Of a stretch of DNA of 64,000 nt, positions 42,682-52,219 are shown piece after piece. This DNA is from Legionella lytica (GTDB lineage Bacteria; Pseudomonadota; Gammaproteobacteria; Legionellales; Legionellaceae). Numbering within the stretch: the first letter of the stretch is position 1; each line of letters begins with the position of its first letter. The DNA lies in contig NZ_CP071527.1 of the NCBI RefSeq assembly GCF_023921225.1, forward strand, positions 248,001 through 312,000. Direction: 5' to 3'. The translations under genes and the position numbers were made by a program. The notes beneath the pieces were generated by a model. That model made no database searches and was not told where the DNA came from. It saw nothing but the letters and a program-made list of their open reading frames with translations.

Positions 42682-43740
42682 ATGAAAATCAAATTATTTG
42701 AGATTTTAAAGCTAAAGAATAGCTTATATGGATTTTGTGCCCTGCTGTTTTCTGTGAATTGCTGGGCGGTAAATGCAGACGTAGCACTGACTAAAAAAAT
42801 TAAGGAAATCGAGAAAAAATCTCATTTAGTTATGGGGATCACGGCCATTCACATCGAGAAAAATCAAATGATTACGCATAATAGTAATCAGCGTTTTTTC
42901 ATGGCCAGTACCATTAAATTACCCATCGCCTTGGCTTTTTTACATCTCGTGGATGAAAAAAAAGAATCATTAAGTCGTATGATTAAACTGAACTCAAAAA
43001 ACGCGGTCCCAGGCTCAGGCTATTTACATCATATGTTTGAAAAGAAACAAATTAATATTTCTTTACAACAAATACTTAAATATACCTTGATCAACAGTGA
43101 CAACAGTGCCAGTGATTCGTTATTAAAAGCGGCTAAAGGGCCTGAGGCAGTGAAAAAACGTATGGCGGCTCTAGGTTTTAAAGACATCCATGTTAATCGC
43201 TCGATCATGGAAATGTTTGTCGATACCAATCACGTAGACCATGCTTTATTAAAAAAACGCCCACCTGTATTAACTTGGGAACGTGCTTTTGCTCGTGTTT
43301 CTCTTAAAGATAAACAGAAGGCTTGGCAGCGGTTTCAAAAAGATACTCGTGATACAACGACTCCAAACGATATGGCTAAGCTGCTGGTGAAGGTTTATAA
43401 AAAACAAGCGCTATCAGAGTCCAGTACTCAGTTGCTTATGAAGATTATGGAACAATGTCGAACCGGTAGAAGTCGCATAAGAGGCTTGTTACCCCCTGGG
43501 GTTAAAGTGGCACATAAAACAGGCACTTGGTCTATCTATGAACCCAAATATTTAAATTATTCGGGCTCAAAGAAATTGTATCGTTTTGTGAGTGATGTTG
43601 GGATTATTACTTTACCTCATAATAAAGGGCATATTGCAATCGCGGTTTATGTTAAATCCCAATCTGCGAGTGATTACCCACGAAGCCGTGCTATCGCTTT
43701 AGCAAGCCGAGCTATTTATGATCATTTTATGAAGTCTTAG
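42682..43740 (+). CDS. Class A beta-lactamase-like serine hydrolase
   Basis: 352 residues with a signal peptide (FCALLFSVNCWA). Class A motifs: SxxK Ser76-Lys79 (ASTIKL), SDN 139-141, and KTG 279-281. DTTTP is also present. The omega-loop signature RxExxxN with general base Glu166 is not apparent; this region instead holds a basic insertion (LLKKRPPVLTWERAFARVSL, given in part). The enzyme may therefore be a weak or altered beta-lactamase, or a peptidoglycan-related hydrolase. It lies alone, with no regulator beside it. Confidence 0.85.
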   Translation: MKIKLFEILKLKNSLYGFCALLFSVNCWAVNADVALTKKIKEIEKKSHLVMGITAIHIEKNQMITHNSNQRFFMASTIKLPIALAFLHLVDEKKESLSRMIKLNSKNAVPGSGYLHHMFEKKQINISLQQILKYTLINSDNSASDSLLKAAKGPEAVKKRMAALGFKDIHVNRSIMEMFVDTNHVDHALLKKRPPVLTWERAFARVSLKDKQKAWQRFQKDTRDTTTPNDMAKLLVKVYKKQALSESSTQLLMKIMEQCRTGRSRIRGLLPPGVKVAHKTGTWSIYEPKYLNYSGSKKLYRFVSDVGIITLPHNKGHIAIAVYVKSQSASDYPRSRAIALASRAIYDHFMKS

Positions 43741-43778
43741 AGGTGTTACACTTCGCCTCAATGTGTTTCATTTTTATG

Positions 43779-43799
43779 TCCCGCAGCTTGTCTGCGGGA
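43779..43799. terminator. Hairpin between convergent beta-lactamase-like and kinase genes
   Basis: TCCCGCAG at 43779-43786 pairs with CTGCGGGA at 43792-43799. It lies in a T-rich gap between convergent stops. Confidence 0.6.
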
Positions 43800-43834
43800 T
43801 CTCGTAATTTAGTACAATACATCCAGCTCCCACT

Positions 43835-45202
43835 CTATGGCTGTGAACCACTCGGATTCGGTTTATCCGGTTCTGATTCTAAATCGGGCGATTCATCATC
43901 TGGATAAAATATCTCATATCCATCTGGCCCTGGTTTGCTTCTAATTGATTGTGCCGGGGTCGTCGAGGGGGTAAAGAAGGATGAAGACGCGTTGCTGGCA
44001 GATGTCTGCGGGGTACTATCGGCCATCTCCACATAGGTAAAGGCTTCGGCTAATAATTGGCTTAATTGTTGGGCTGAATGGCTGACCACGGCTTCTATCT
44101 CTTGCGAAAGTTCCTGAGAACACAGGAGTGTTAATGCTTCTATAGGGGTTAAGCGTTTTGTATAATCTGGATTTAACAAGCCTAACAAGGCTTCTATAAC
44201 TTCCTCCGTATATCCTAGTTCATGTAGTTTATTATCTAACTCAAGATGAAAATTTTGATACGCTACCAATCGTGTTGCATGAGGGTGCGAATCTTTCATC
44301 GGTAGTTGTAACAATGATTGTACTAGCTCATGAAGATCTGGATCAATGAATGGTGCGATAGTAAAGCCAAGTTTCCATGAGTCAACTAATTTAATTCGAT
44401 CTTCTTCGGTATAGCTTGCAGGAATAGGAGTATAGGTGGTATCCGTAGGTAAACGTTTTATAAATTCAGGAGGATTGTACATTACATCGCCATTGGGATA
44501 GGCTTGTATTTTACCTTGGGCATTATAAATTACTGCAGAACCAAAATCAGCCACAACTACTTCATATTGAGAGGTGATGAGTATGTTTTCGGGTTTTAAA
44601 TCACGGTGATAGATATGGTGTTCATGAAGATCGGCGAAAGTTTTGGCCAGTATTAAGAGAAGGTGAGGAACCAACTTTTTATTTGTGTCCCCAGAGTTAA
44701 AAGCAATTTTTTCAATGAAGTTATTGCCATCTCCGCGACTGGCCAGAGGGAAAATTTGGTATATAGTTTCTTCATTCTTGCTGCTTACGGTTCGGATCAT
44801 ATCAATAGCACTCAATGTTCCTTTAATCTGGTGCTGTTGAATTGCTTCGTGTATTTCTTGTTCTATCTCCAATTTATCCAAATCTGCGGAAGTTAATTTT
44901 GCTTTCGCTTTAGATGGTTTTATTTTTTTTACTACCAGAAATAAACCTGAGGCTTCATCTTGAGCCAGTCGCACTGTACCGAAAGATCCCTTTCCTAATA
45001 TGATTTTATTGATGCTCTTTCCTTCTTTTTTTATGCTTTCTTGCTGAGCAAAATGCTTGTACTCATCTTCCAGCAAGGTACCCATTAAGGTATAGGAGTG
45101 ACCACGTGTCGAGTGTAAACTGCTATGAGTTTTTCCCGAGAGTTTTTTATCAGTTCGTTGCCCTAAATTATTATTATTCTTCTCGGTTTTTTCATCAGTC
45201 AT
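43835..45202 (-). CDS. Eukaryotic-like Ser/Thr protein kinase (LegK-like)
   Basis: 455 residues from ATG 45202, which is preceded by GGGGGGAGAT; an ATG at 45280 has no such site. A complete kinase core: GKGSFG (70-75), ATP Lys92/93 (VVKKIKPSK), HRDLKPEN (199-206), DFG (219-221). The N-terminal 60 residues are polar and the C-terminus is acidic (DDESPDLESEPDKPNPSGSQ). Legionella injects kinases of this type (LegK family) through its Dot/Icm system, and an acidic tail fits its secretion signals. Secretion is inference. Which LegK paralogue it is cannot be said. Confidence 0.85.
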   Translation of the reverse strand: MTDEKTEKNNNNLGQRTDKKLSGKTHSSLHSTRGHSYTLMGTLLEDEYKHFAQQESIKKEGKSINKIILGKGSFGTVRLAQDEASGLFLVVKKIKPSKAKAKLTSADLDKLEIEQEIHEAIQQHQIKGTLSAIDMIRTVSSKNEETIYQIFPLASRGDGNNFIEKIAFNSGDTNKKLVPHLLLILAKTFADLHEHHIYHRDLKPENILITSQYEVVVADFGSAVIYNAQGKIQAYPNGDVMYNPPEFIKRLPTDTTYTPIPASYTEEDRIKLVDSWKLGFTIAPFIDPDLHELVQSLLQLPMKDSHPHATRLVAYQNFHLELDNKLHELGYTEEVIEALLGLLNPDYTKRLTPIEALTLLCSQELSQEIEAVVSHSAQQLSQLLAEAFTYVEMADSTPQTSASNASSSFFTPSTTPAQSIRSKPGPDGYEIFYPDDESPDLESEPDKPNPSGSQP

Positions 45203-45400
45203 ATCTCCCCCCAAAGGCAACCACCTTAAATTTAGTGATTCACTTAACTTTAAGTATAGAAGGGCTTTATGGTTGTTCAATATTTGAGCTGATTGTTTCT
45301 GTCATTGTTGTGCAGAAAGCTATTGCTCAATAGCGTTAATTAGCAAATAATGATCATCTCCATCGGAGATTACCGCCACCCAACGGATATTGATAATGTT

Positions 45401-45447
45401 TTAGAGTAAATCTATGGCTTAGAGTAAATCTATGGCTTAGAGTAAAG
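45401..45447. repeat. 18-bp tandem repeat in the gap before maeA
   Basis: TTAGAGTAAATCTATGGC occurs at 45401-45418 and 45419-45436, with a partial third copy (TTAGAGTAAAGGC). The 323-base gap between the kinase and maeA starts otherwise shows only the maeA ribosome site (AAAAGGAC at 45512). Confidence 0.85.
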
Positions 45448-45525
45448 GCTAAAATTTGATCTATGCTTATTCTGGAAGGAGTAAGTATTTATCGTTAAAA
45501 GATTACCTATAAAAGGACTTTATAC

Positions 45526-47235
45526 ATGAGCACTTCAGATCAAGAACGACAATCCCCCACAGGTAGCTGTATTGCAACAAAATTAACCGCATATGATTTA
45601 CTAAATAACTCTTTGTTAAATAAAGGTACTGCGTTCACTCAGGAAGAACGAGATATATTTTCTTTGCATGGCTTGTTGCCTCCTCATATCGGTTGTATGG
45701 GAGATCAAGAACGTCGCCGATATGCCGTTTTTTCCGAGTTGCCAACCCAATTGGAAAAGTATAGTTTTCTACGCGATCTTCAAGATACGAATGAAACTTT
45801 ATTTTATTCTTTAATTGCCCATCATATTGAGGAAATGCTTCCTATTGTATACACGCCGACGGTTGGTGAGGGCTGCCAAAAATTTAGTGAAGTATTCCGT
45901 AAACCCCGGGGGCTTTTTATTAGTTATCCCAATAGAGATAAGATTGAGCAAATTTTTGCGCATCCGCGTTATGATTCTATTAAATGCATCGTGGTTAGCG
46001 ATGGGGAGCGCATTTTAGGGCTTGGTGATCAAGGGGCTGGTGGGATGGGAATCCCGATCGGGAAGATGGCCTTATACACCGCTTTAGCGGGCATTCATCC
46101 AAAGTATTGTTTACCCATTTTACTTGATGTCGGAACTGATAATGAGGAGCGACTTAATGACCCTTTGTATATTGGTTGGCGAAGCAAGCGTGTACGAGGA
46201 GCAGAGTATGATGAATTTGTTGATACCTTTGTTTCTGCAGTAAAACGGCGTTGGCCACATATTTTGTTGCAATGGGAGGATTTTGCAGGGGGCAATGCTG
46301 CCAAATTTTTAGCTCATTATCGCAATCAGCTGTGTACTTTTAATGACGATATTCAAGGTACTGCCGCTATGACCACGGGTACTTTATTGTCGGCGATTAA
46401 TGTCACAGGTATCCCTTTACGTGAGCAACGTGTTGTTTTCTTCGGTTTTGGTGGAACTGGACTGGGAATTGCGCAGTTGATTCGTGCGGCAATGGTTGAT
46501 GCGGGTTTAACTGAGCAAGAGGCTAGTGAACGTATTTATGCGGTTGATCGTTATGGCCTCTTGGTTGAAGGAGGCAAAGGTCAAAGCCCTTCTCAAGAAA
46601 CCTTTGTGCGTCAACGCTCGGAAATTGATGGGTGGCAGCTCTCTAATCGCGATGAAATCGGATTGCTTGATGTGGTTCGCAATGTGAAGCCAACCGCTTT
46701 GATTGGGGTTTCTACGCAGTTTGGTGCATTTACTGAAGAGATTGTAAGAACCATGGCGCAAAATACAGAGCGCCCTGTTATTTTCCCTCTCTCTAATCCT
46801 ACGTCGCATTGTGAGGCAACCCCAGAGGATTTATTGCATTGGACTGATGGTCGAGCGTTAATTGGCACCGGAAGCCCTTTTGCTCCCGTTACCTTCAAAG
46901 GCAAAGAGTATCATATTGACCAGACGAATAACTCCTATGTTTTCCCTGGTTTAGCTTTGGGAATTATGTCGTCACAGGCAAAACATGTTTCTGATGGCAT
47001 GATTAAGGCAGCTGCACTGGCACTTGCAGAATGTTCTCCTGCACGCAATGATAAGACGGCAAATCTTTTACCTCCATTATCTGCATTACGTGCGATTAGC
47101 TTTGCGGTAGCAAAAGCAGTTGGCAAGCAAGCCATTACTGAAGGGTTGGCTCGCGTTAATGAAGCAGAATTTGAACAAGAGCTTGCTGCAAGCATTTGGG
47201 AACCAGTATATCAGCCCTATGTGTTAAGCAAATAA
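45526..47235 (+). CDS. maeA: NAD-dependent malic enzyme
   Basis: 569 residues. It oxidises malate to pyruvate plus CO2 in the cytosol. Family features: YTPTVGEGCQ, GLGDQGAGGMGIPIGK, the metal site QWEDFAGGNAAKFL, FNDDIQGTAA, and the Rossmann motif FFGFGGTGLGIAQ. The length matches the long NAD-linked form (MaeA/SfcA), not the MaeB/Pta fusion. AAAAGGAC is positioned 8 bases before the ATG. Confidence 0.95.
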   Translation: MSTSDQERQSPTGSCIATKLTAYDLLNNSLLNKGTAFTQEERDIFSLHGLLPPHIGCMGDQERRRYAVFSELPTQLEKYSFLRDLQDTNETLFYSLIAHHIEEMLPIVYTPTVGEGCQKFSEVFRKPRGLFISYPNRDKIEQIFAHPRYDSIKCIVVSDGERILGLGDQGAGGMGIPIGKMALYTALAGIHPKYCLPILLDVGTDNEERLNDPLYIGWRSKRVRGAEYDEFVDTFVSAVKRRWPHILLQWEDFAGGNAAKFLAHYRNQLCTFNDDIQGTAAMTTGTLLSAINVTGIPLREQRVVFFGFGGTGLGIAQLIRAAMVDAGLTEQEASERIYAVDRYGLLVEGGKGQSPSQETFVRQRSEIDGWQLSNRDEIGLLDVVRNVKPTALIGVSTQFGAFTEEIVRTMAQNTERPVIFPLSNPTSHCEATPEDLLHWTDGRALIGTGSPFAPVTFKGKEYHIDQTNNSYVFPGLALGIMSSQAKHVSDGMIKAAALALAECSPARNDKTANLLPPLSALRAISFAVAKAVGKQAITEGLARVNEAEFEQELAASIWEPVYQPYVLSK

Positions 47236-47250
47236 TTATAGAGCAGCCCT

Positions 47251-47298
47251 ATGGCCCGACGTTTCTCAAATACGTAGATAGGGGGACTATCGGGCCAT
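47251..47298. terminator. Long hairpin between maeA and the convergent hydrolase gene
   Basis: ATGGCCCGA at 47251-47259 pairs with TCGGGCCAT at 47290-47298. The 30-base loop also contains short self-complementary stretches. No T-run is present. Confidence 0.45.
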
Positions 47299-47307
47299 GA
47301 GCACAAC

Positions 47308-48159
47308 TTACATTATCGTGGTCAAGCGGGGGGTAATTGGGTTTGGTTTAAGGCTAGTTGGTAGAGTCTCAACGAAATCATCAAAACATTGCTGAACCTG
47401 CTCAAAGCAAATAACCCATGGACAATGGCCTGCATTGGAGATGAGCTTGTTCATCATATTGGGGCTTTGAAACCGTTCATCATCAAGAAAAATTTGTGGT
47501 GGGCAAATAAAATCTTGTTCGCTAGCAATCGTCATGGCTGGGATGGTTTTAGGACTCCACTTGCATGCATAATCAATATAAAAATGTTCCACTGCATAAT
47601 AGTAGGCTGCATTATTAAATGCAAAAAGAGGGAGCATTTTCTCACCTTCAGAGAGCTCTTCTGCCGTAAAGCAATAATGCTTGTAGGTATGCCAAAACGC
47701 CTTATAAGTTTCATTTGACGGATCTAAATGATACTGGCCTGCGGCAGGTACTAGGTCCGGTAAGTCATACTTTTCTTGCATGGCGTTAATGTGTGGGAAA
47801 AAGGTATTTTGAGTCGTGGTATTCATTAGCACTAAACCTGACAGCTGTTGTTCCAACTCAGGCATCATCAAGGCAAGCATCCCTGAAAAACTATGAGTAA
47901 CCAGTATGGGGTTACTAAAGGACTGAAGAAGGTCCATAAGTCCTTCTTTCCAGCATTCTAGGTCCAGTTCTCCATGAGCGGTATTCGTTCCATCTTGAGG
48001 GAAGTCTAGAACAAAAATAGCTCCTGGTAGCTGTAATTTGTTACAAAACTCGGTCAAATACTCCGAACCCAAGCCAGGCCCCCCTGGCAAAAAGAGCCAG
48101 TTAGGTCCTGAACCTGCGGTAATTTGATTGATTCTATAGCCATAATCAGTGTAGTTCAT
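47308..48159 (-). CDS. Alpha/beta hydrolase, prolyl-iminopeptidase-like
   Basis: 283 residues from ATG 48159, 7 bases after the previous stop. The oxyanion motif LPGGPGLGSEY and the nucleophile elbow VTHSFSGM (Ser) with a late AGHCPWV (His) support the alpha/beta-hydrolase fold. The GGPG motif is typical of proline iminopeptidases, but the substrate is unknown. The longer frame from 48252 overlaps the VOC gene. The two are probably co-transcribed. Confidence 0.85.
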   Translation of the reverse strand: MNYTDYGYRINQITAGSGPNWLFLPGGPGLGSEYLTEFCNKLQLPGAIFVLDFPQDGTNTAHGELDLECWKEGLMDLLQSFSNPILVTHSFSGMLALMMPELEQQLSGLVLMNTTTQNTFFPHINAMQEKYDLPDLVPAAGQYHLDPSNETYKAFWHTYKHYCFTAEELSEGEKMLPLFAFNNAAYYYAVEHFYIDYACKWSPKTIPAMTIASEQDFICPPQIFLDDERFQSPNMMNKLISNAGHCPWVICFEQVQQCFDDFVETLPTSLKPNPITPRLTTIM

Positions 48160-48166
48160 TGTTACT

Positions 48167-48649
48167 CTATTTTTTGTTTTGCCAGGCGGCGAAAAACTCT
48201 TCAGCACGCTGCTTAATTTGTTCATTGTTGAGATCAACCGTATGGGTCGCAATCATCCAACTGTATCCAAATGGGTCTTTAACTTGACCTACGCGGTCGC
48301 CCCAAAACATATCCGTGATAGGCATGGTTACTTGCGCGCCCGCATCGACTGCTTGGCTAAATGCACTATCAACGTCATCCACGTAAACATACATACTTAT
48401 AGGGGAGTGGCCAAGCGTTTCTGCGCTTTGGGAGCACTGTTCATTACCAGGCATCTCGTCGCCCATCATCATCATCGAGCTGCCAATTTTAAGTTGAGCA
48501 TGCATTGTACCTTTACCATCAATATTGGGCATAAAACTTATTGTTTCTGCATTAAAAGCCTTTTGGTAAAACTCAATAGCTGCCTTGCAGTTTTTAAACA
48601 TAAAAGAAGGTGTAAGTGTGTGAAATCCATTTGGAATAGCTTGAGTCAT
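48167..48649 (-). CDS. VOC family (PhnB/glyoxalase-like) protein
   Basis: 160 residues from ATG 48649; GGAGAG lies 7 bases before it. The vicinal-oxygen-chelate fold is recognised from HTLTPSFMFKNCKAAIEFYQ, VYVDDVDSAFSQAV, and WGDRVGQVKDPFGYSWMIAT. This branch is PhnB-like with unknown activity. It sits upstream of the hydrolase gene by 7 bases, suggesting an operon. Confidence 0.88.
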   Translation of the reverse strand: MTQAIPNGFHTLTPSFMFKNCKAAIEFYQKAFNAETISFMPNIDGKGTMHAQLKIGSSMMMMGDEMPGNEQCSQSAETLGHSPISMYVYVDDVDSAFSQAVDAGAQVTMPITDMFWGDRVGQVKDPFGYSWMIATHTVDLNNEQIKQRAEEFFAAWQNKK

Positions 48650-48852
48650 TGTGCTCTCCATACAATATTGACGTAAGTTGGGCGATAAGGATCCCTTAAA
48701 AATTTTGATAAATCAACCCCAGGTCTACCTTATTCATCAGGACACCCGGTGTTTCGGGTGATTTTTATACAGATTTAGCTGTTATTTTTCAAAAAGTTAG
48801 TGCCTATTTTTGTGCTATATTTTTTTATAAGCATAGGGATAGGAGGTGGCAA

Positions 48853-50157
48853 ATGCATGAATATACAGGCGTATGTACTCGATTTCTTCATGACGATGAG
48901 CGTTTTATTTTATCCGATGAGAAGGAAATGCCTTTGGTGATTGAGGCACAGGGTATCAAGACTGCGGCGTTTTTACATCAGTTTTTGGCGGCTAATGCGA
49001 GCCAATTAGTAGCAGATATTGCTAAGTATGGCGCGGTGCTCTTTCGTGGTTTTGATATTCACTCAGACCAACAATTTGAAAAGGCAATCACGAGTATTCC
49101 TGATTTTCATGGAATAAGCGAAGCGTTTATGTCCGAAAATGGTCGCACGCATGTTGATGATCTAAAATATGTTTTGCATACAAATTCAGTTTATAAAACT
49201 GGAGGAACCTTATACCTTGGCGGTTTTCACACAGAAAATTATTATTCTGCAGATGTTCCTAGCTATATTGGTTTTTTTTGCATGGAGCCATCTACTTTAG
49301 GTGGGGAAACGGGCATCATTAATACAGAAAAAATCTATCGCCAGCTGTCCGTTGGATTAAAAAATAAATTGGAAGATCATGCCTATTTTGTATCCAAATG
49401 GTTAGTCTCGGAGGTTGCTGAACGTTATCACCTTTCGGCAGAAAAAGTAGAAGAAATTTGCGCTTATTTCGATCTCCCTGTCGTGGGTGAAGGAGAAGAA
49501 CGTTTTGTTCTAATGTATAAACCCAGTGTATTTGAACATCCACTTACCAAAGAAAAAGCCATGCAACTTAATCTTTTTGAATTACCAACCCTTAACGATG
49601 AATTGCGCAAACGCTTTATGAATGATTATCAAGGCAAGGCATGGTTTTGGCATCGATTTTTTTGGAAATTACCTAGCCCGGTTTTTCAAGCAATAGAATC
49701 CGTTGCTATGGGGGCGATTGCTTTGGCTAAATCACCTAAGAACTCCTATCAGATCGTAAGAAATAAAGCCATTGAGTTTATGGCTAAAAGAAAAACGGAC
49801 TTATCTGGGTTTGATGAAATAAAGGTAGGAAGTTGTTTTAATGACCAGGAAGTCAAAGAACTCGCTGAATTGATGAGAACTAATTATTCGTCATGCTTAT
49901 GGAAAAAAGGCGATATTATGCTGATTGATAACCGCAAAGTGATGCATGCCGGGATGCCTGGAATGGGGCCGCGAGTTATTCGCGCCATTATTGGTAATCC
50001 CGTGGATATGCACTATACCGTCAAAGAGCCAGGTTGCATACATAGTTCTGAGCGATATACCGATACAATTGGCAGTTGTATGGCTTCCGGAAAAATTAAT
50101 TCGGTATTTAATCTAAAGGGTCAACCTCCAGTTCTCAATGAACTGGAGGTTCGCTGA
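48853..50157 (+). CDS. TauD/TfdA family Fe(II)/2-oxoglutarate dioxygenase
   Basis: 434 residues. The iron motif HxE (His126, Glu128, FHTENYY) and the distal His in RKVMHAGMPGMGPRVIRA with the 2OG-binding Arg match the TauD/TfdA domain. A 280-residue family length is normal; an extra 150 residues lie mostly between and after these motifs. The substrate is unknown. GGAGG sits 8 bases before the ATG. It is transcribed divergently from the VOC gene and has its own hairpin-free leader of 190 bases. Confidence 0.85.
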   Translation: MHEYTGVCTRFLHDDERFILSDEKEMPLVIEAQGIKTAAFLHQFLAANASQLVADIAKYGAVLFRGFDIHSDQQFEKAITSIPDFHGISEAFMSENGRTHVDDLKYVLHTNSVYKTGGTLYLGGFHTENYYSADVPSYIGFFCMEPSTLGGETGIINTEKIYRQLSVGLKNKLEDHAYFVSKWLVSEVAERYHLSAEKVEEICAYFDLPVVGEGEERFVLMYKPSVFEHPLTKEKAMQLNLFELPTLNDELRKRFMNDYQGKAWFWHRFFWKLPSPVFQAIESVAMGAIALAKSPKNSYQIVRNKAIEFMAKRKTDLSGFDEIKVGSCFNDQEVKELAELMRTNYSSCLWKKGDIMLIDNRKVMHAGMPGMGPRVIRAIIGNPVDMHYTVKEPGCIHSSERYTDTIGSCMASGKINSVFNLKGQPPVLNELEVR

Positions 50158-50165
50158 TAGAACAA

Positions 50166-50627
50166 TTAGGATAGTACTTGAATACTAAAACATGCTGAGG
50201 TGGTATTGCTGCCTTTAACTTCGACGTCAATCGGTGGATTTATCGGTAAACCGCTAGCATAAAAGGTTAAGGTGCCTGAAGTATGCGGGGCGATGCTAGC
50301 CAGGCCGGTGTCTGGTGATTGGAAAATGTCATAAGAGCTAATAAAGGCCTGATTTGTTGTGACATTTAAAGCCGTTTTATTCGAATTATTGGTAATGGTA
50401 AGTGTTCCGGCAAAAGCCGAAGGAGTGAAAACCATCATACACGAACTTGGCACACCGGCAGGACAATTACCCTGTATCTTTTTGGGGCAGGGGCGACTGG
50501 CCACTGTTCCATTCTTAATGTTAATCGCATCAATTGATATTTCAACTAGTTCTTGTGCCCAAGCTCCTGTGTTTGTGGCAAAAATCAGGGCCATTAATGC
50601 TATTTTTTTGAAAGAGCTCTTATTCAT
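50166..50627 (-). CDS. Secreted hypothetical protein
   Basis: 153 residues with a clear signal peptide (KKIALMALIFATNTGAWAQ). The mature part is beta-rich, with Asn, Thr and Ser repeats and two cysteine pairs (RPCPKKIQGNCPAG, SSCMMV, SACFSI). No family recognised. It could be a surface or adhesin-like beta protein. Convergent with the dioxygenase gene, whose stop is 8 bases away. Confidence 0.75.
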   Translation of the reverse strand: MNKSSFKKIALMALIFATNTGAWAQELVEISIDAINIKNGTVASRPCPKKIQGNCPAGVPSSCMMVFTPSAFAGTLTITNNSNKTALNVTTNQAFISSYDIFQSPDTGLASIAPHTSGTLTFYASGLPINPPIDVEVKGSNTTSACFSIQVLS

Positions 50628-50826
50628 CTATCTGTCCTTAGTTAGGTGTTTGTACGATGCTTTTGTAGCAAAAAGAGAACTGTTGTCGTATCTTACTGAA
50701 TGGTATCGGTGAAAATAATGATATTAGCAGCAGTTTTAGCAAATGAGCAAGAGCAGGCTAACTGCGGAACTGATATCAAACTATAATAACTAAATATTAT
50801 TTTACGGACTGTATAAGGAATGAATC

Positions 50827-51762
50827 ATGGGGCTTTTGGTTGATGGGAAATGGCAGGATGTTTGGTATGATACCGATAAAACTAAGGGGGCATTTAAACG
50901 CGAGCCTACCCAGTTTCGTTCCGCAATTAGTCATGAGCCCGATGCTCGTTTTCCTGCCGAAAAGGGACGTTATCATTTGTATGTGTCTTTAGCTTGTCCC
51001 TGGGCCCATCGCACCTTAATTTTCAGAAAACTCAAAAAGCTCGATGAATACATCGACGTTTCTATTGTCCATCCACATATGCTGGAGAATGGATGGGAGT
51101 TTAATACGGGAATGGATGCAACAGGAGACAAACTTTATGGCTTGCGCTATTTATACGAGATTTATCTTAAGGCACACCCTGACTACACTGGGCGGGTTAC
51201 GGTTCCGGTCTTATGGGATAAAAAAGAACAAACGATTATAAATAATGAATCGGCGGAAATTATTCGCCAATTTAATGAGGCCTTTAATCAACTTACCGGA
51301 GACACTCAGGATTTTTACCCCAAACCATTACGCGCAGAAATCGATGCTATGAATGACCGTATTTATAATGGAATTAATAACGGGGTTTATAAATGTGGTT
51401 TTGCGACTGCTCAAGAGGCTTATGAGCTTGCCTATCATGAATTATTTACTTTGCTCGAGGAACTGGAGCTGCATTTAGCGAAACACCAATACTTGATTGG
51501 GGAGCAATTAACCGAAGCCGATTGGCGCTTTTTTACCACCCTTATACGTTTTGATGCCGTATATTACAGTCATTTTAAAACCAACAAGCAACGTATGAGT
51601 GATTACAAAGCAATTCAATCCTACCTAGAGCGTTTGTATTATCATCCAGGGGTACGTGAAACGGTTAATTTTTTACAAATTAAACAACATTATTATTACA
51701 GCCATAAGACCATCAACCCAACGCAAATTGTCCCTTTAGGCCCCAAATTGGCTTTTGATTAA
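50827..51762 (+). CDS. Glutathionyl-hydroquinone reductase / Xi-class glutathione transferase
   Basis: 311 residues. LACPWAHRTLIFRKLK places the catalytic Cys57 in the CPWA motif that defines the YqjG/ECM4 (Xi) class, and NNESAEIIRQFNEAF and EADWRFFTTLIRFDAVYYSH match its later domains. It reduces glutathionyl-hydroquinones with glutathione. AAGGAATGAATC gives the ribosome site. It overlaps the end of the aconitase remnant on the opposite strand. Confidence 0.92.
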   Translation: MGLLVDGKWQDVWYDTDKTKGAFKREPTQFRSAISHEPDARFPAEKGRYHLYVSLACPWAHRTLIFRKLKKLDEYIDVSIVHPHMLENGWEFNTGMDATGDKLYGLRYLYEIYLKAHPDYTGRVTVPVLWDKKEQTIINNESAEIIRQFNEAFNQLTGDTQDFYPKPLRAEIDAMNDRIYNGINNGVYKCGFATAQEAYELAYHELFTLLEELELHLAKHQYLIGEQLTEADWRFFTTLIRFDAVYYSHFKTNKQRMSDYKAIQSYLERLYYHPGVRETVNFLQIKQHYYYSHKTINPTQIVPLGPKLAFD

Positions 51763-52219
51763 TGGTGACGGTACTTAAAATAAGGTAGCCTGCTATTGCC
51801 ATGGCGACTTCCAGGCCTCCTGAGCCGATGGCCAGCATGGCCATAAAGCCAGCGGCACAGGTATGGCTGTCAGAACCGGCGAGTGTTTTTCCAGGGAGAC
51901 CGAAGTTTTGCATGTGTACCGCATGACTTATTCCATTTCCTGGTCGGCTAAAGTAAAGGCCATAACGCCTGGCTGCGCCTTCAAGGAAAAGATGATCATC
52001 AGGATTTTTATTATCTTCTTGAATCAAATTGTGATCGACATATTGCACTGAAACTTCTGCCTTGGTACGTTCTAGTCCGATAGCTTCTAATTCAAGCATA
52101 ACTAGAGTTCCTGTTACATCTTGGCACAAGGTTTGATCTATTTTTAAGGCGATTTCTTTGCCTGCCTCCATTTTTTCATCCAGCAGGTGAGCATAAATGA
52201 TCTTTTCAGTAATGTTCAG
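51713..52219 (-). pseudogene. Aconitase (AcnA/LysF-type) fragment
   Basis: Reads from the N-terminal NITEKIIYAHLLDEKMEAGK through DQTLCQDVTGTLVMLELEAI, VQYVDHNLIQ and LPGKTLAGSDSHTCAAGFMAM (in part), ending in nonsense after GGLEVAMAIAG. These are the first 160 or so residues of an aconitase of about 640. The remaining catalytic domains are absent, and the 3' end runs into the antisense of the glutathione transferase gene. No start codon precedes the fragment. It is a dead gene remnant. Confidence 0.85.

Noticed and set aside
48179..48676. 165-codon plus-strand frame opposite the VOC gene
   Set aside because: The VOC protein on the minus strand has the conserved fold and a ribosome site; the plus frame does not.
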